Part shown: positions 44,866 to 53,083 of the stretch, piece by piece
How the letters are laid out: each line of letters begins with the position of its first letter
How positions within the stretch are numbered: the stretch's first letter is position 1
Program-made: the position numbers and the translations under genes
Origin: Clostridium_AD estertheticum_D
Lineage (GTDB): Bacteria > Bacillota > Clostridia > Clostridiales > Clostridiaceae
Direction of reading: 5' to 3'
NCBI RefSeq assembly: GCF_018861295.1
Contig: NZ_JAHLDM010000001.1
Coordinates: 62,001-126,000 of the forward strand
DNA: 64,000 bases
The notes under the pieces: model-generated
The model's database searches: none
Told to the model about the DNA's origin: nothing
The model's input: the letters and a program-made list of their open reading frames with translations, nothing else

Positions 44866-46457
44866 TGGGAATAATACGTTCAATAGTTGGTTTTAAAGAT
44901 TTTGTATTTCAAACACATGGGCAGATAATAGATTTAACACTTCAGCATATCGAATTAACAGTATTTGCTGTGCTTATAGCAATAATTATTGGAATTCCTT
45001 TAGGTATATTAATATCTAGAGTTAAGAAGTTAGCGGGGCCAGTTATAGGTCTTGCTAATTTAATACAAGCGGTACCTAGTTTAGCATTACTCGGATTTCT
45101 AATACCAGTAATGGGAATAGGTAGTGCACCGGCGATACTAATGGTGTTTTTATATTCATTACTTCCTATTATAAAAAACACATATACTGGACTTATGAAT
45201 ATAAATCCAGATGTAATTGAGTCATCTAAGGGTATGGGAATGACGAGTAAACAAATACTTAAGCTAGTTCAATTACCACTTGCGTTTCCTATAATTATGA
45301 CAGGAATAAGAATATCAGCAGTTACAGCAGTTGGGCTTATGACAATTGCAGCATTTGTAGGTGCAGGTGGACTTGGATATATGGTATTCTCAGGTGTGCA
45401 AACTGTAGATAACAATATGATTCTAGCCGGAGCAATTCCTGCATGTTTACTCGCACTATTAATGGACGCTGTTGTAGCGAAAATCGAAGAAGGGGTTACA
45501 CCACCAGGAATTAGAAAAGCAGATGGTACAATTAAACTGTCTAGAAAAAAAAGATATAAATTTAATAAAACACAAAAAATCATAGCTAGTTGTTTAGTAG
45601 TTGTGTTAGTAGGTAGTGGCATATTTATGGCCACAAGAAAAACCGACACAATTGTGGTAGGGTGCTACAACAGTTCTGAACAAATTATATTAGGTAATAT
45701 GTTAGCAACGCTAATAGAAAAAAACACAAAAATTAAAGTGGAAAAAAAGTTGAATTTAGGCGGTTCAGGGCTGGCATACACAGCGTTAAAAACTGGTAAA
45801 ATAGATATGTATCCTGAGTATACTGGAATGAGTTTGGTTGGTATTATGAAGAGAGCACCAATTAATGATCCAGCTAAAGCATATAAAGTGGTAAGTGATT
45901 ATTATCTTAATAACTATGGTATAATATGGCTCAAACCTTTTGGATTTAACGATACTTATACATTGTCAGTAAGACAAGACACAGCAAAGAAATATAATTT
46001 AGAGACTATTTCAGACCTTGCAAAGGTGGGAGATAAGCTTAAACTAGGTGCTACATTAGAATTTTGTAATAGAGCAGATGGGTATTCAGGAATAAGTAAA
46101 GTATATAATTTTAAATTTAAAGAATTTAATTCAATTGATGGGGGACTAAGGTATACAGCTATAGGGAATAAAAAAGTAGATGTTATAGATGCCTTTACGA
46201 CAGAAGGTTTATTAAAGTCATATAAACTTAAGGTTTTAAAAGATGACAAACAATTCTTCCCAAATTATGATTGTGTACCGATAGTTAATAGTAAAACCCT
46301 TCAGAAATATCCACAACTTAAGCCTTTAATTAACAAATTAGGCGGAAAAATTACTGAGGAAAAAATGATAGAATTAAATTATAAGGTTGATAAACAAGCG
46401 GTGCCTCCAGCAAAAGTTGCTGAAGACTTCCTTAGAGAAAATAAATTGATTAAGTAG
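44865..46457 (+). CDS. Osmoprotectant ABC permease fused to substrate-binding domain, second system
   Basis: The 530-residue fusion has a permease part with TAVGLMTIAAFVGAGGLGYMV and a binding part. It starts VVGCYNSSEQIILGNM where the first system has VGSKNFNEQLVLGDM, and has PEYTGMSLV for VEYTGTVLV. The binding-site differences suggest a different solute preference from the 27533 system, which is inference. The domain order is the same: six permease helices, a membrane-spanning linker and an extracytoplasmic solute-binding domain. Confidence 0.9.
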   Translation: MGIIRSIVGFKDFVFQTHGQIIDLTLQHIELTVFAVLIAIIIGIPLGILISRVKKLAGPVIGLANLIQAVPSLALLGFLIPVMGIGSAPAILMVFLYSLLPIIKNTYTGLMNINPDVIESSKGMGMTSKQILKLVQLPLAFPIIMTGIRISAVTAVGLMTIAAFVGAGGLGYMVFSGVQTVDNNMILAGAIPACLLALLMDAVVAKIEEGVTPPGIRKADGTIKLSRKKRYKFNKTQKIIASCLVVVLVGSGIFMATRKTDTIVVGCYNSSEQIILGNMLATLIEKNTKIKVEKKLNLGGSGLAYTALKTGKIDMYPEYTGMSLVGIMKRAPINDPAKAYKVVSDYYLNNYGIIWLKPFGFNDTYTLSVRQDTAKKYNLETISDLAKVGDKLKLGATLEFCNRADGYSGISKVYNFKFKEFNSIDGGLRYTAIGNKKVDVIDAFTTEGLLKSYKLKVLKDDKQFFPNYDCVPIVNSKTLQKYPQLKPLINKLGGKITEEKMIELNYKVDKQAVPPAKVAEDFLRENKLIK

Positions 46458-46536
46458 TTTTATTTTATGAGTTTTATAATTTAAATGGTCCGTTTCTACA
46501 GTTATATGTAGGGATGGATTATTTTAATATTAACTA

Positions 46537-46869
46537 TTACTTCAACAAGTGCGAATAATGACTAATAGACCAATTTTCAATTTCTTTAATAATTTTAGTT
46601 AGCTCATATCCTATATCGGTAAGGTAATACTCAACTTTGGGTGGAATTTCTGCATAGATTTTCTTACCAACTAATTCATCATTTATTAATTCTTTGAGAT
46701 TCTCATTTAGGACCTTTTGACTTATACCTATAGTTATTCTTTGAAGTTCTAAAAATCTTTTAGGTTCATCATATAAATGACATAATAAAACTGCCCTCCA
46801 TTTGCCTCGTACAAAATCCATTGCATAATCTAATAAACATATATATTCTTTACCTTTACAGTATATCAT
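46537..46869 (-). CDS. HxlR-family transcriptional regulator
   Basis: The 110-residue winged-helix protein has the HxlR features: ICLLDYAMDFVRGKWRAVLLCHL (about residues 10-32), RITIGISQKVLNENLKEL and EVEYYLTDIGYEL-like PPKVEYYLTDIGYEL. It carries a Cys near residue 11, which in some relatives is a redox or aldehyde sensor. It is divergent from a flavoprotein gene, with repeated sites between them, so it likely controls both. The RBS is weak. Confidence 0.88.
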   Translation of the reverse strand: MIYCKGKEYICLLDYAMDFVRGKWRAVLLCHLYDEPKRFLELQRITIGISQKVLNENLKELINDELVGKKIYAEIPPKVEYYLTDIGYELTKIIKEIENWSISHYSHLLK

Positions 46870-47001
46870 TAGGGTACCTACCTTTAATTATTTTTATATT
46901 TAGGGTCTTCAATGAGAGTTATAACATATTAGGGTTAATTATATAGGAGCAATTTAATATAAGCAAACTTATGCATAATGTTAAATAAATATAGATATTT
47001 A

Positions 47002-47039
47002 TAAGAATCTTACCTAAAGTGTAAGAATCTTACCTAAAG
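47002..47039. promoter_or_regulatory. Two direct 18-bp operator repeats (HxlR site candidate)
   Basis: TAAGAATCTTACCTAAAG occurs at 47002-47019 and 47022-47039, 20 bp apart. Each contains AAGAATCTT, itself a palindrome. GGTAAGGTAAC follows. Phasing of two helical turns between a regulator gene and its likely target fits cooperative binding. Confidence 0.6.
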
Positions 47040-47141
47040 GTAAGGTAACTAACTAAATAGTGCGTACTAGCAAGTTAAATTGGGAAGCATTATAATGAAC
47101 ACAGGTTTTAAATAAATGAAGATTATATGGAGGTATATATT

Positions 47142-47777
47142 ATGAAAGTACTTGCTTTTAACGGGAGTCCTAATAAAAATGGAAATACATATGAGGCTAT
47201 TAAAGCTGTAGCTACAGAACTTAAAAAAGAGAATATAGAGGTAGAAATTATTCATGTAGGAAATAAAGTAATACGTGGATGTTTAGCCTGTGGCGGATGT
47301 AGTAGAAACATGGATGAAAAGTGCGTTATTAAGAATGATGAGGTTAATGAATGGATTCAAAAAATGAAAGAGGCTGACGGAATTATTTTAGGCTCACCTG
47401 TACATTACAGCGCGATAGCTGGAACTATGAAATCATTTTTAGATCGTGCATTTCTTGTAACATCTACAAATGGAGGTATGCTTAGACATAAGGTAGGAGC
47501 TAGTGTGGTGGCAGTAAGGCGTGCGGGTGGCATTCCAACATTTGATCAATTAAATAATTATATTAATTACTCAGAAATGGCAATGCCTACATCAAATTAT
47601 TGGAATGTAGTGTTTGGTACTGCACCAGGCGAAGCAACTCAAGATGAAGAGGGAATGCAGATTATGAAAATCTTAGGTAAAAACATGTCATGGCTTTTAA
47701 AACTTGTAGATGCTGGTAAAGATAAAATAGAAGAACCTAAAGTTGAAGACAAGGTATTTATGAACTTTATAAGATAG
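47142..47777 (+). CDS. NADPH-dependent FMN reductase/flavodoxin-family protein
   Basis: ATG 47142 has GGAGG 8 nt upstream. The 211-residue protein has the flavodoxin-fold FMN loop FNGSPNKNGNTYEAI (about 5-19), the Cys stretch CLACGGCSRNMDEKC (about 48-62), SPVHYSAIAGTMKSFLDRAF and VVAVRRAGG. This group reduces quinones, metals or disulfide-stress products with NAD(P)H. The divergent HxlR gene and shared operator suggest induction by electrophile or oxidative stress. Confidence 0.88.
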   Translation: MKVLAFNGSPNKNGNTYEAIKAVATELKKENIEVEIIHVGNKVIRGCLACGGCSRNMDEKCVIKNDEVNEWIQKMKEADGIILGSPVHYSAIAGTMKSFLDRAFLVTSTNGGMLRHKVGASVVAVRRAGGIPTFDQLNNYINYSEMAMPTSNYWNVVFGTAPGEATQDEEGMQIMKILGKNMSWLLKLVDAGKDKIEEPKVEDKVFMNFIR

Positions 47778-47781
47778 TAAC

Positions 47782-47818
47782 AAAAATGTCATTATTTATT
47801 TAAATGATGACATTTTTT
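47782..47818 (+). terminator. Terminator after the flavoprotein gene
   Basis: AAAAATGTCAT pairs with ATGACATTTTT, followed by further T. Confidence 0.85.
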
Positions 47819-47929
47819 GAGCTGAAAATATAATCAATTTAAAGTTTATAAAACATGTAATCCATTACTTATAAAATTCTATGATATACTATAGTTAGTT
47901 TAAGAAAAGTGGTTACGTGGGGGTAAAAA

Positions 47930-48754
47930 ATGTATAAATTAATAGCAATAGACATGGATGGAACCTTATTAAATAGCGAAAAGAAAATTTCACCAGCTAA
48001 TTTTAATGCAATACAACAAGCAAAAGATATTGGAGTTAAGGTTGTACTGGCATCAGGAAGACCTCTAATTGGATTTAAAAGATATCTAGAAGAACTTAAT
48101 TTAGTTTCAGAGGATAATTATGCAGTAGCATTTAATGGAGCACTTGTCCAGAACTGTGAAGGTAATGAGATAATATCTAAAACAACATTAACTCTTGAAG
48201 ATTATAAATATATATATAGTTTAAGTAAAAAGCTAAATGTTAATATACATGCATTAACGGAAGATTCGGTAATTTCTCCAAAAGACACGACATTCACTAG
48301 ACACGAAGCAGAAATGAATCATATTCCTAATGATATAATTGCTGTAGATGATGTACCTGCAAGTACTACTATAGTTAAGGTTATGTTTGTAGACAAGCCA
48401 GAAGTTATAGAAGATGTAATGGGGAAAATACCAGAGGAAGTAAGTGATAAATATACAGTAGTTAGAAGTGCAGCTTTCTACTTAGAATTTCTCCCTAAAT
48501 CAGTTAATAAAGGTGCGGGAGTAGCAGCACTTGCTGAAAAATTAAATATTAAACAAGAAGAAGTTATATGCATAGGGGACGCAGGTAATGATATCCATAT
48601 GATTAAATATGCTGGACTTGGAGTTGCTATGGGAAATGCATATCCAGAGGTTAAAAGAGTTGCTAATTTTATAACTAAAACTAATGATCAAGATGGCGTA
48701 GCATTTATTATTAACAAATTCATTTTGAATCCACAAGAAGAGTTTGCGGTATAA
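47930..48754 (+). CDS. Cof-type HAD phosphatase
   Basis: The 274-residue protein has HAD motif I DMDGTLLNS (about residues 8-16), motif II VLASGRP, the Lys of motif III (NKGAGVAALAEKL) and motif IV GDAGNDIHMI. A C2-type cap lies between. Cof-type enzymes dephosphorylate sugar phosphates or flavin precursors in the cytoplasm with low specificity. GGGGG precedes the ATG. It is a single-gene unit with a very stable terminator. Confidence 0.93.
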   Translation: MYKLIAIDMDGTLLNSEKKISPANFNAIQQAKDIGVKVVLASGRPLIGFKRYLEELNLVSEDNYAVAFNGALVQNCEGNEIISKTTLTLEDYKYIYSLSKKLNVNIHALTEDSVISPKDTTFTRHEAEMNHIPNDIIAVDDVPASTTIVKVMFVDKPEVIEDVMGKIPEEVSDKYTVVRSAAFYLEFLPKSVNKGAGVAALAEKLNIKQEEVICIGDAGNDIHMIKYAGLGVAMGNAYPEVKRVANFITKTNDQDGVAFIINKFILNPQEEFAV

Positions 48755-48813
48755 TACTATAAAAATAAAGCAAGCAAATTCCTTAGGGATTTGCTTGCTT
48801 TATTTTTATAGTA
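48755..48813. terminator. Very stable bidirectional terminator
   Basis: 28-bp arms (48755-48782 and 48786-48813, one mismatch) contain AAGCAAGCAAAT; T runs on both strands serve the HAD gene and the convergent small ORF. Confidence 0.92.
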
Positions 48814-48839
48814 AATTTTAATAACAAAATAAAATGTCG

Positions 48840-49007
48840 TTAAACAAAGTCGTTCATTTTGTCACTGTTGTTTTGCTGTTTGACTATAACCTCATTTGAT
48901 TTTTCAAAGGAGGTTATATATGAATGCTTTTCAAGCATTTCTAGTTCATTAGCTTTTTCAATTTTATAACGATCGTCATTATAGTACATATTGTTATTGT
49001 GAGCCAT
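48840..49007 (-). CDS. Small soluble protein, 55 residues
   Basis: This ORF begins MAHNNNMYYNDDRYKIEKAN and ends NNSDKMNDFV. It has AAGGAGG 7 nt before the ATG, one of the best RBS in the window, and a shared terminator downstream. It is polar, Asn/Lys/Glu-rich, with no hydrophobic segment and a likely central helix. It does not show the small acid-soluble spore protein motif. Function unknown, but a real gene is likely given the signals. Confidence 0.7.
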   Translation of the reverse strand: MAHNNNMYYNDDRYKIEKANELEMLEKHSYITSFEKSNEVIVKQQNNSDKMNDFV

Positions 49008-49253
49008 TAAAAGTCCTCCTTTTTTTATATATTTACTTTTATTATTTTAGGCTTTTTATTTTCTTTAATACTATGAGATAATTGGCATTTAATATATATA
49101 ACATAATTAAGACAATAACTTGTATAAATTGATATTTAATGGAAAAACATATTTTATGAGATTTAAAGATGATCTGCAAAAATCATATGTGTTAATAAAG
49201 AAATGGTACAATGAACATACATTATTTTTACAGAAAGAATCCAGGAGGGTAAA

Positions 49254-50144
49254 ATGATTAAAATTAAAAAAATATTATTAGCTTTTATGTGTCTTGTTAT
49301 TATAGGCGGAGTATTATATAAAGTAAATTACATAAAAAAAGAACATGAAAAATCAGTACAAGCTATAAAAACAAATGAGCAAGATAAAAAGTTGAATAAG
49401 ATAGCTAATGAGAAGTTACTAGCGAAAGCAAAAGGAGTAAAAGAAGCAGAGGCAGTAAAAGATGCAAAGGCACTGCTTAAAATTAACAAAGATAAAGAAT
49501 CTTTAAAAAGGCAGAAAGATTTGGCGAAGGTAGTCGTTATAGACCCAGGACATGCGAGTATTACTAGCCTCGAGCAAGAAAAGCAAGCACCAGGTTCAAC
49601 TATAATGAAAATAAAGGAACCAGGTGGAGCTCAAGGAATTAATACAAAAACGCCTGAGTATGTGGTTAATATGGCGGTAGCAGTTAGACTAAAAGTTTTG
49701 CTTATTAAAAAAGGATATACTGTAATAATGACTAAGACAGAGAATAAACAAATGCTTGGGAATATTGCAAGGGCTCAGATCGGAAACGATTCTAAGGCAA
49801 ATTTAGTTATACGAATTCATGCAGATTCAAATGATAATTCATCTGTTAGTGGAGCATCAATGCTTGTACCTACAGATACTAAAAATACAGATCCAATATA
49901 TAAGTTGAGTAAACAATATGGACAAGTAGTTTTTAGAAATCTTATTAATGATGTAGGAATGAATGATAGAGGCGTTGTTGAAAGAGATGATATGACGGGA
50001 TTCAACTGGTCTAAGGTTCCTGTTATTTTAGTGGAGATGGGTTTCTTGTCGAATACTAGTGAAGAAAGGCTTCTCATAACTGAATCTTACCAAGATAAGT
50101 TAGCAAAGGGTTTGGCAGAGGGAATTGATGCGGCGTTAAAGTAA
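49254..50144 (+). CDS. N-acetylmuramoyl-L-alanine amidase (Amidase_3), membrane-anchored
   Basis: The 296-residue protein has a membrane helix (about residues 6-24), a long charged helical linker (30-95, likely coiled coil) and an Amidase_3 domain. The zinc-site motifs are VVIDPGHAS (His about 101), the Glu in IMKIKEPGG (zinc ligand candidate), and RIHADS, with the catalytic Glu in PVILVEMGFLSN. It cuts the amide between muramic acid and the stem peptide outside the membrane. The gerS gene lies 2.3 kb downstream; GerS works with the amidase CwlD in C. difficile, but this protein has a long linker that CwlD lacks. GGAGG precedes the ATG. Confidence 0.9.
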   Translation: MIKIKKILLAFMCLVIIGGVLYKVNYIKKEHEKSVQAIKTNEQDKKLNKIANEKLLAKAKGVKEAEAVKDAKALLKINKDKESLKRQKDLAKVVVIDPGHASITSLEQEKQAPGSTIMKIKEPGGAQGINTKTPEYVVNMAVAVRLKVLLIKKGYTVIMTKTENKQMLGNIARAQIGNDSKANLVIRIHADSNDNSSVSGASMLVPTDTKNTDPIYKLSKQYGQVVFRNLINDVGMNDRGVVERDDMTGFNWSKVPVILVEMGFLSNTSEERLLITESYQDKLAKGLAEGIDAALK

Positions 50145-50163
50145 AGGTATCAGTAACGGTATC

Positions 50164-50220
50164 CAATTCTCCTGCGTGCCTTGCAACAGAGCTCAAAACA
50201 TGAAATTCCATTAAGAAATA
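50164..50220 (+). repeat. Long hairpin repeat, truncated copy D (one arm)
   Basis: About 57 bp just after the amidase gene (GTGCCTTGCAACAGAGCTCA then ACATGAAATTCCATTAAGAA) match the left arm of copies A to C. The right arm and core are missing. It starts 20 bp after the stop codon. Confidence 0.7.
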
Positions 50221-50357
50221 AAAAATTTTAAATGTTTTTTTAAAAAATTATTAGTATTTATTTTTATGTTATTTGGTATAGTTTATATGTATTATGCCAC
50301 ACTAAATGTAATATAATTGAGAGTTCTCAATTAATTTATTTTGGTGAAGAGAGAGAT

Positions 50358-50960
50358 GTGATTATGAGTGATATGGAGAATAATGATAAAAAACATTTAA
50401 AGAAGATTTATAAAAATTTTTCTGACTTAGTTTATGTTGTTGCTACAACGGAACTTGAGTCTTTTATTACTAAGGGTGAATTTACTAGTTTCTTCAATTA
50501 CAGGATGAAACAAATACTCTCAGAGATTAATGAAAAAAGTGGGATTTTAGATGCTGGTGTTTTTTTTAATACAAAGGGTGAAATAACACTTATTGATGCG
50601 GGGGTAGTAGGCAAATTTATAGAGAATAATTATAATTTGAAAATGCTGGAATATTATAAGAATACTTTTTTAAATAAGATTATTAGGGGAGTGGTTAATG
50701 GGTCCGAAAAGTCGAAAGTAGATTTTATTTTAATTTCATATTCAATACTATATGATACGCTGAATGAATTATATAAAACTATTAGTTGTAAGCAAGTGAG
50801 TAAGGTTGTATATATAAATCGATATGCCTTAGAGGATTACAACAAAGAGGATTGTACTATGGTCATTGCTACACTATTAATACTAGAGGATTTATGTAGA
50901 TATATTGGTGTTGATAGACATAAAATGGTGAATGAATTAAAAAATAAAATTTACAAATAA
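50358..50960 (+). CDS. Soluble protein of unknown function, 200 residues
   Basis: The frame may start at GTG 50358 or at ATG 50364; GAGAGAGA lies just upstream. The product is soluble with mixed helix and strand: DLVYVVATTELESFITKGE, then GVFFNTKGEITLIDAGVVGKFI, and a helical end CTMVIATLLILEDLCRYIG. There is no signal peptide or membrane helix. I do not recognise the family. It is a lone gene between a hairpin remnant and a long empty gap. Confidence 0.65.
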   Translation: MIMSDMENNDKKHLKKIYKNFSDLVYVVATTELESFITKGEFTSFFNYRMKQILSEINEKSGILDAGVFFNTKGEITLIDAGVVGKFIENNYNLKMLEYYKNTFLNKIIRGVVNGSEKSKVDFILISYSILYDTLNELYKTISCKQVSKVVYINRYALEDYNKEDCTMVIATLLILEDLCRYIGVDRHKMVNELKNKIYK

Positions 50961-51328
50961 TAAAGTTAAATTAAAAAATAAATAAAATAACATGTTAAAT
51001 TTTAATTAAATGTGATAAATATTTACAAAATAACAATATTTTGAATTGAATTAAGGGGTTTTTAAAAAACGATTATAATTTGTTTAAGAATATTCAATTT
51101 TATATAAAAAACTTTTAGTTATATTTATTATAATTTCGACAAATAAACTACCTCATATAAATCTTAACCTATTGCTATTCTTTCTTAATCGTGACATTAT
51201 GGGTGTATAGGGTTGAAGTTGTCATTAAAAAGAGATAATATAATGTAAACGTATTTCACAAAATGACATATTTTTTTTGAAAGTAATGTTACTGTATTCT
51301 CATAAGAAAGTATGGGAGGCAAACGCAT
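50961..51328. other. AT-rich gap without recognised features
   Basis: About 370 bases, very AT-rich, with short A and T runs. No ORF with an RBS, strong hairpin or known motif was found. It must hold the promoter of the gene at 51329. Confidence 0.6.
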
Positions 51329-51682
51329 ATGGTAATTATAGAAGATTTGTATAGAAAAATAACAGATGGTGAAGTGAATTATAATTATGCTTACAGATTG
51401 GTAAAAAGTCACATGTCTGTATCAATGTATGGTAAGCTTACTGAAATACAAGCTTATGGCATTGAAATAGAAAGGCAAGATATTATCAATGGTACAGTTG
51501 TAAGAATACAAAGAGATTGTGCAGAAAATATAAGTCCCCAAAGGTATAAAGTTAAAAATCTTTTGAAAATATTATACGATAATACAGTATCACCTATTCA
51601 CATGATTGACATATTGGGTGAGTATATTGATGAGTATACTAGTGATTTTGATGAAGTGTTAGCAAGTATAGCTTCTTGTTAA
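51329..51682 (+). CDS. DUF6514-like protein
   Basis: The 117-residue protein has a beta-rich N-terminal part (YAYRLVKSHMSVSMYGKLTEIQAYGIEIERQD), a central ENISPQRYKVKNLLKILYDNTVSPIHMIDILGEYID and an acidic end. The pattern matches the clostridial DUF6514 proteins as I recall them. ATG has GGGAGG 9 nt upstream. It lies upstream of acpS, about 200 nt apart. Function unknown. Confidence 0.65.
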   Translation: MVIIEDLYRKITDGEVNYNYAYRLVKSHMSVSMYGKLTEIQAYGIEIERQDIINGTVVRIQRDCAENISPQRYKVKNLLKILYDNTVSPIHMIDILGEYIDEYTSDFDEVLASIASC

Positions 51683-51890
51683 TAATTTATTTTGACCTAA
51701 CATATTGATGAGAATATTCCACCTTTAGAGGATGATTATTCTCTTTTTTGTATAATGGAAAATTACAGAATTATAGAGTATAATACTAGAAATGGTCATA
51801 GTTATAATAGAACAGTCTACCATTGCAATATAATACATTACTAAAGCTTTAAATTTGTAAACATAGATTAACAAGTGGGAGTTGATAAGT

Positions 51891-52313
51891 ATGATTCTAG
51901 GTGTAGGTACTGATATAGTTGAAATCAGACGGATAAAACATGCAATGGAAAGCAACAATAAGTTTTTAGAAAAAATTTTTACAAGTTCAGAACTAGAATA
52001 TCTTAAAAGTAGAAATTTAAGGGCTGAATATGTGGCTGGAAGATTTGCTGCAAAAGAAGCTGTAGCAAAAGCTTTAGGGACAGGCTTTAGGGGGTTTGAT
52101 TTTAAAGACATTGAAGTTGATCGAACAACTCTTGGAAAGCCAGTAGTAATTTTAAAAGGAAAAGCAAAGTTAATAGCTAAAAAAGAAGGTCAATATAATA
52201 TTCATCTTAGCATATCTCATGGGGAAGAAAGCGCAATCGCTTATGCTATATTAGAAGTTGAAAAGAAAAATGAAGAAGTTGTGGAAAAAGAGAAGGTATC
52301 TGATTTATTATAA
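51891..52313 (+). CDS. acpS: Holo-[acyl-carrier-protein] synthase
   Basis: ATG 51891 follows GGGAG. The 140-residue protein has the AcpS motifs GVGTDIVEI (residues 4-12, Mg2+-binding Asp), the central FAAKEAVAKALGTGF (about 52-66, Glu and Lys of the active site) and SISHGEESAIAYAI. It moves phosphopantetheine from CoA to acyl carrier protein. It carries a 15-20 residue charged C-terminal extension beyond the usual length. acpS begins the acpS-gerS-alr-endoA block. Confidence 0.94.
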   Translation: MILGVGTDIVEIRRIKHAMESNNKFLEKIFTSSELEYLKSRNLRAEYVAGRFAAKEAVAKALGTGFRGFDFKDIEVDRTTLGKPVVILKGKAKLIAKKEGQYNIHLSISHGEESAIAYAILEVEKKNEEVVEKEKVSDLL

Positions 52314-52431
52314 TTAATTATTTTAGTAATAGTATGTAATCATTAGTAATAATATAAGTAGTAGAGTAAGCTAACAAGGCTTGCAACAATAATAATTGTT
52401 GTATCTCTAGAGAAATACTAGGAGGATAACA

Positions 52432-53046
52432 ATGAAAAAAGTATCGTTATTATTTTTAAGTCTTTTGTTCGTTTTAACTTCGGTTCTATTTACTTCTTGT
52501 GATAAAACCCCAAAGGATACTAATGATATTACAACCTTTTTAAAAAACATGGATAGCTATACTACAAATATGAACATGGATATAAAGAATGATAAGCAGA
52601 CAATTAATTATAAGGTAAAACAATCCTATTTAAAGGGAGGCGGATATAAACTAGAGTTAAACAAAAACAGAGTGTTTATATATAAATCCGATGATAAAAT
52701 TTATATTAATGATAAAAATAATGGAAGGTCATATGTACAAAGCAAAAGCTTTGATGAAGTACTTAAACTAAGTTTTATAGGTGAATACATAGGATTATTG
52801 TATACTAATGAGGAAATAAAATATGTTACTAAAAAGGTAAATAATATTGAATACACAGTAATTGATTTATTTATACCTGGTAATAATAAAAATATTAATA
52901 ATGCACTTTTATATGTTAATAATAAAAGTATGTTGCCAGAGAAAATGATTATTTACGATACTAGTGGTAAAGAAAAAATTAATATAACGTATACTAATTT
53001 TATTGCCAACTTAAAGATTGAACCTAAAGAGTTTAATGTTCCATAA
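52432..53046 (+). CDS. gerS: GerS-like germination lipoprotein
   Basis: The 204-residue protein has a lipoprotein signal peptide with lipobox LFTSC (Cys about residue 23), then a LolA-like beta domain: VKQSYLKGGGYKLELNKNRV, YKSDDKIYINDKNNG and LYVNNKSMLPEKMIIYDTSG. This fold and its place directly before alr match GerS, a spore lipoprotein needed in C. difficile for cortex modification with CwlD. GerS belongs to the outer spore compartment. The gene symbol rests on synteny and fold, not on a search. AGGAGG precedes the ATG. Confidence 0.78.
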   Translation: MKKVSLLFLSLLFVLTSVLFTSCDKTPKDTNDITTFLKNMDSYTTNMNMDIKNDKQTINYKVKQSYLKGGGYKLELNKNRVFIYKSDDKIYINDKNNGRSYVQSKSFDEVLKLSFIGEYIGLLYTNEEIKYVTKKVNNIEYTVIDLFIPGNNKNINNALLYVNNKSMLPEKMIIYDTSGKEKINITYTNFIANLKIEPKEFNVP

Positions 53047-53083
53047 TATATATTAAATTTTAGTAACAAATGAGGTGAAGGTA

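Noticed and set aside
48832..48846. AAATGTCGTTAAA shared with 42101 and 56944, suggesting a repeat end
   Set aside because: At 48840 it is the coding end and stop of a small ORF and has no matching second arm. The shared 13 bases look accidental.
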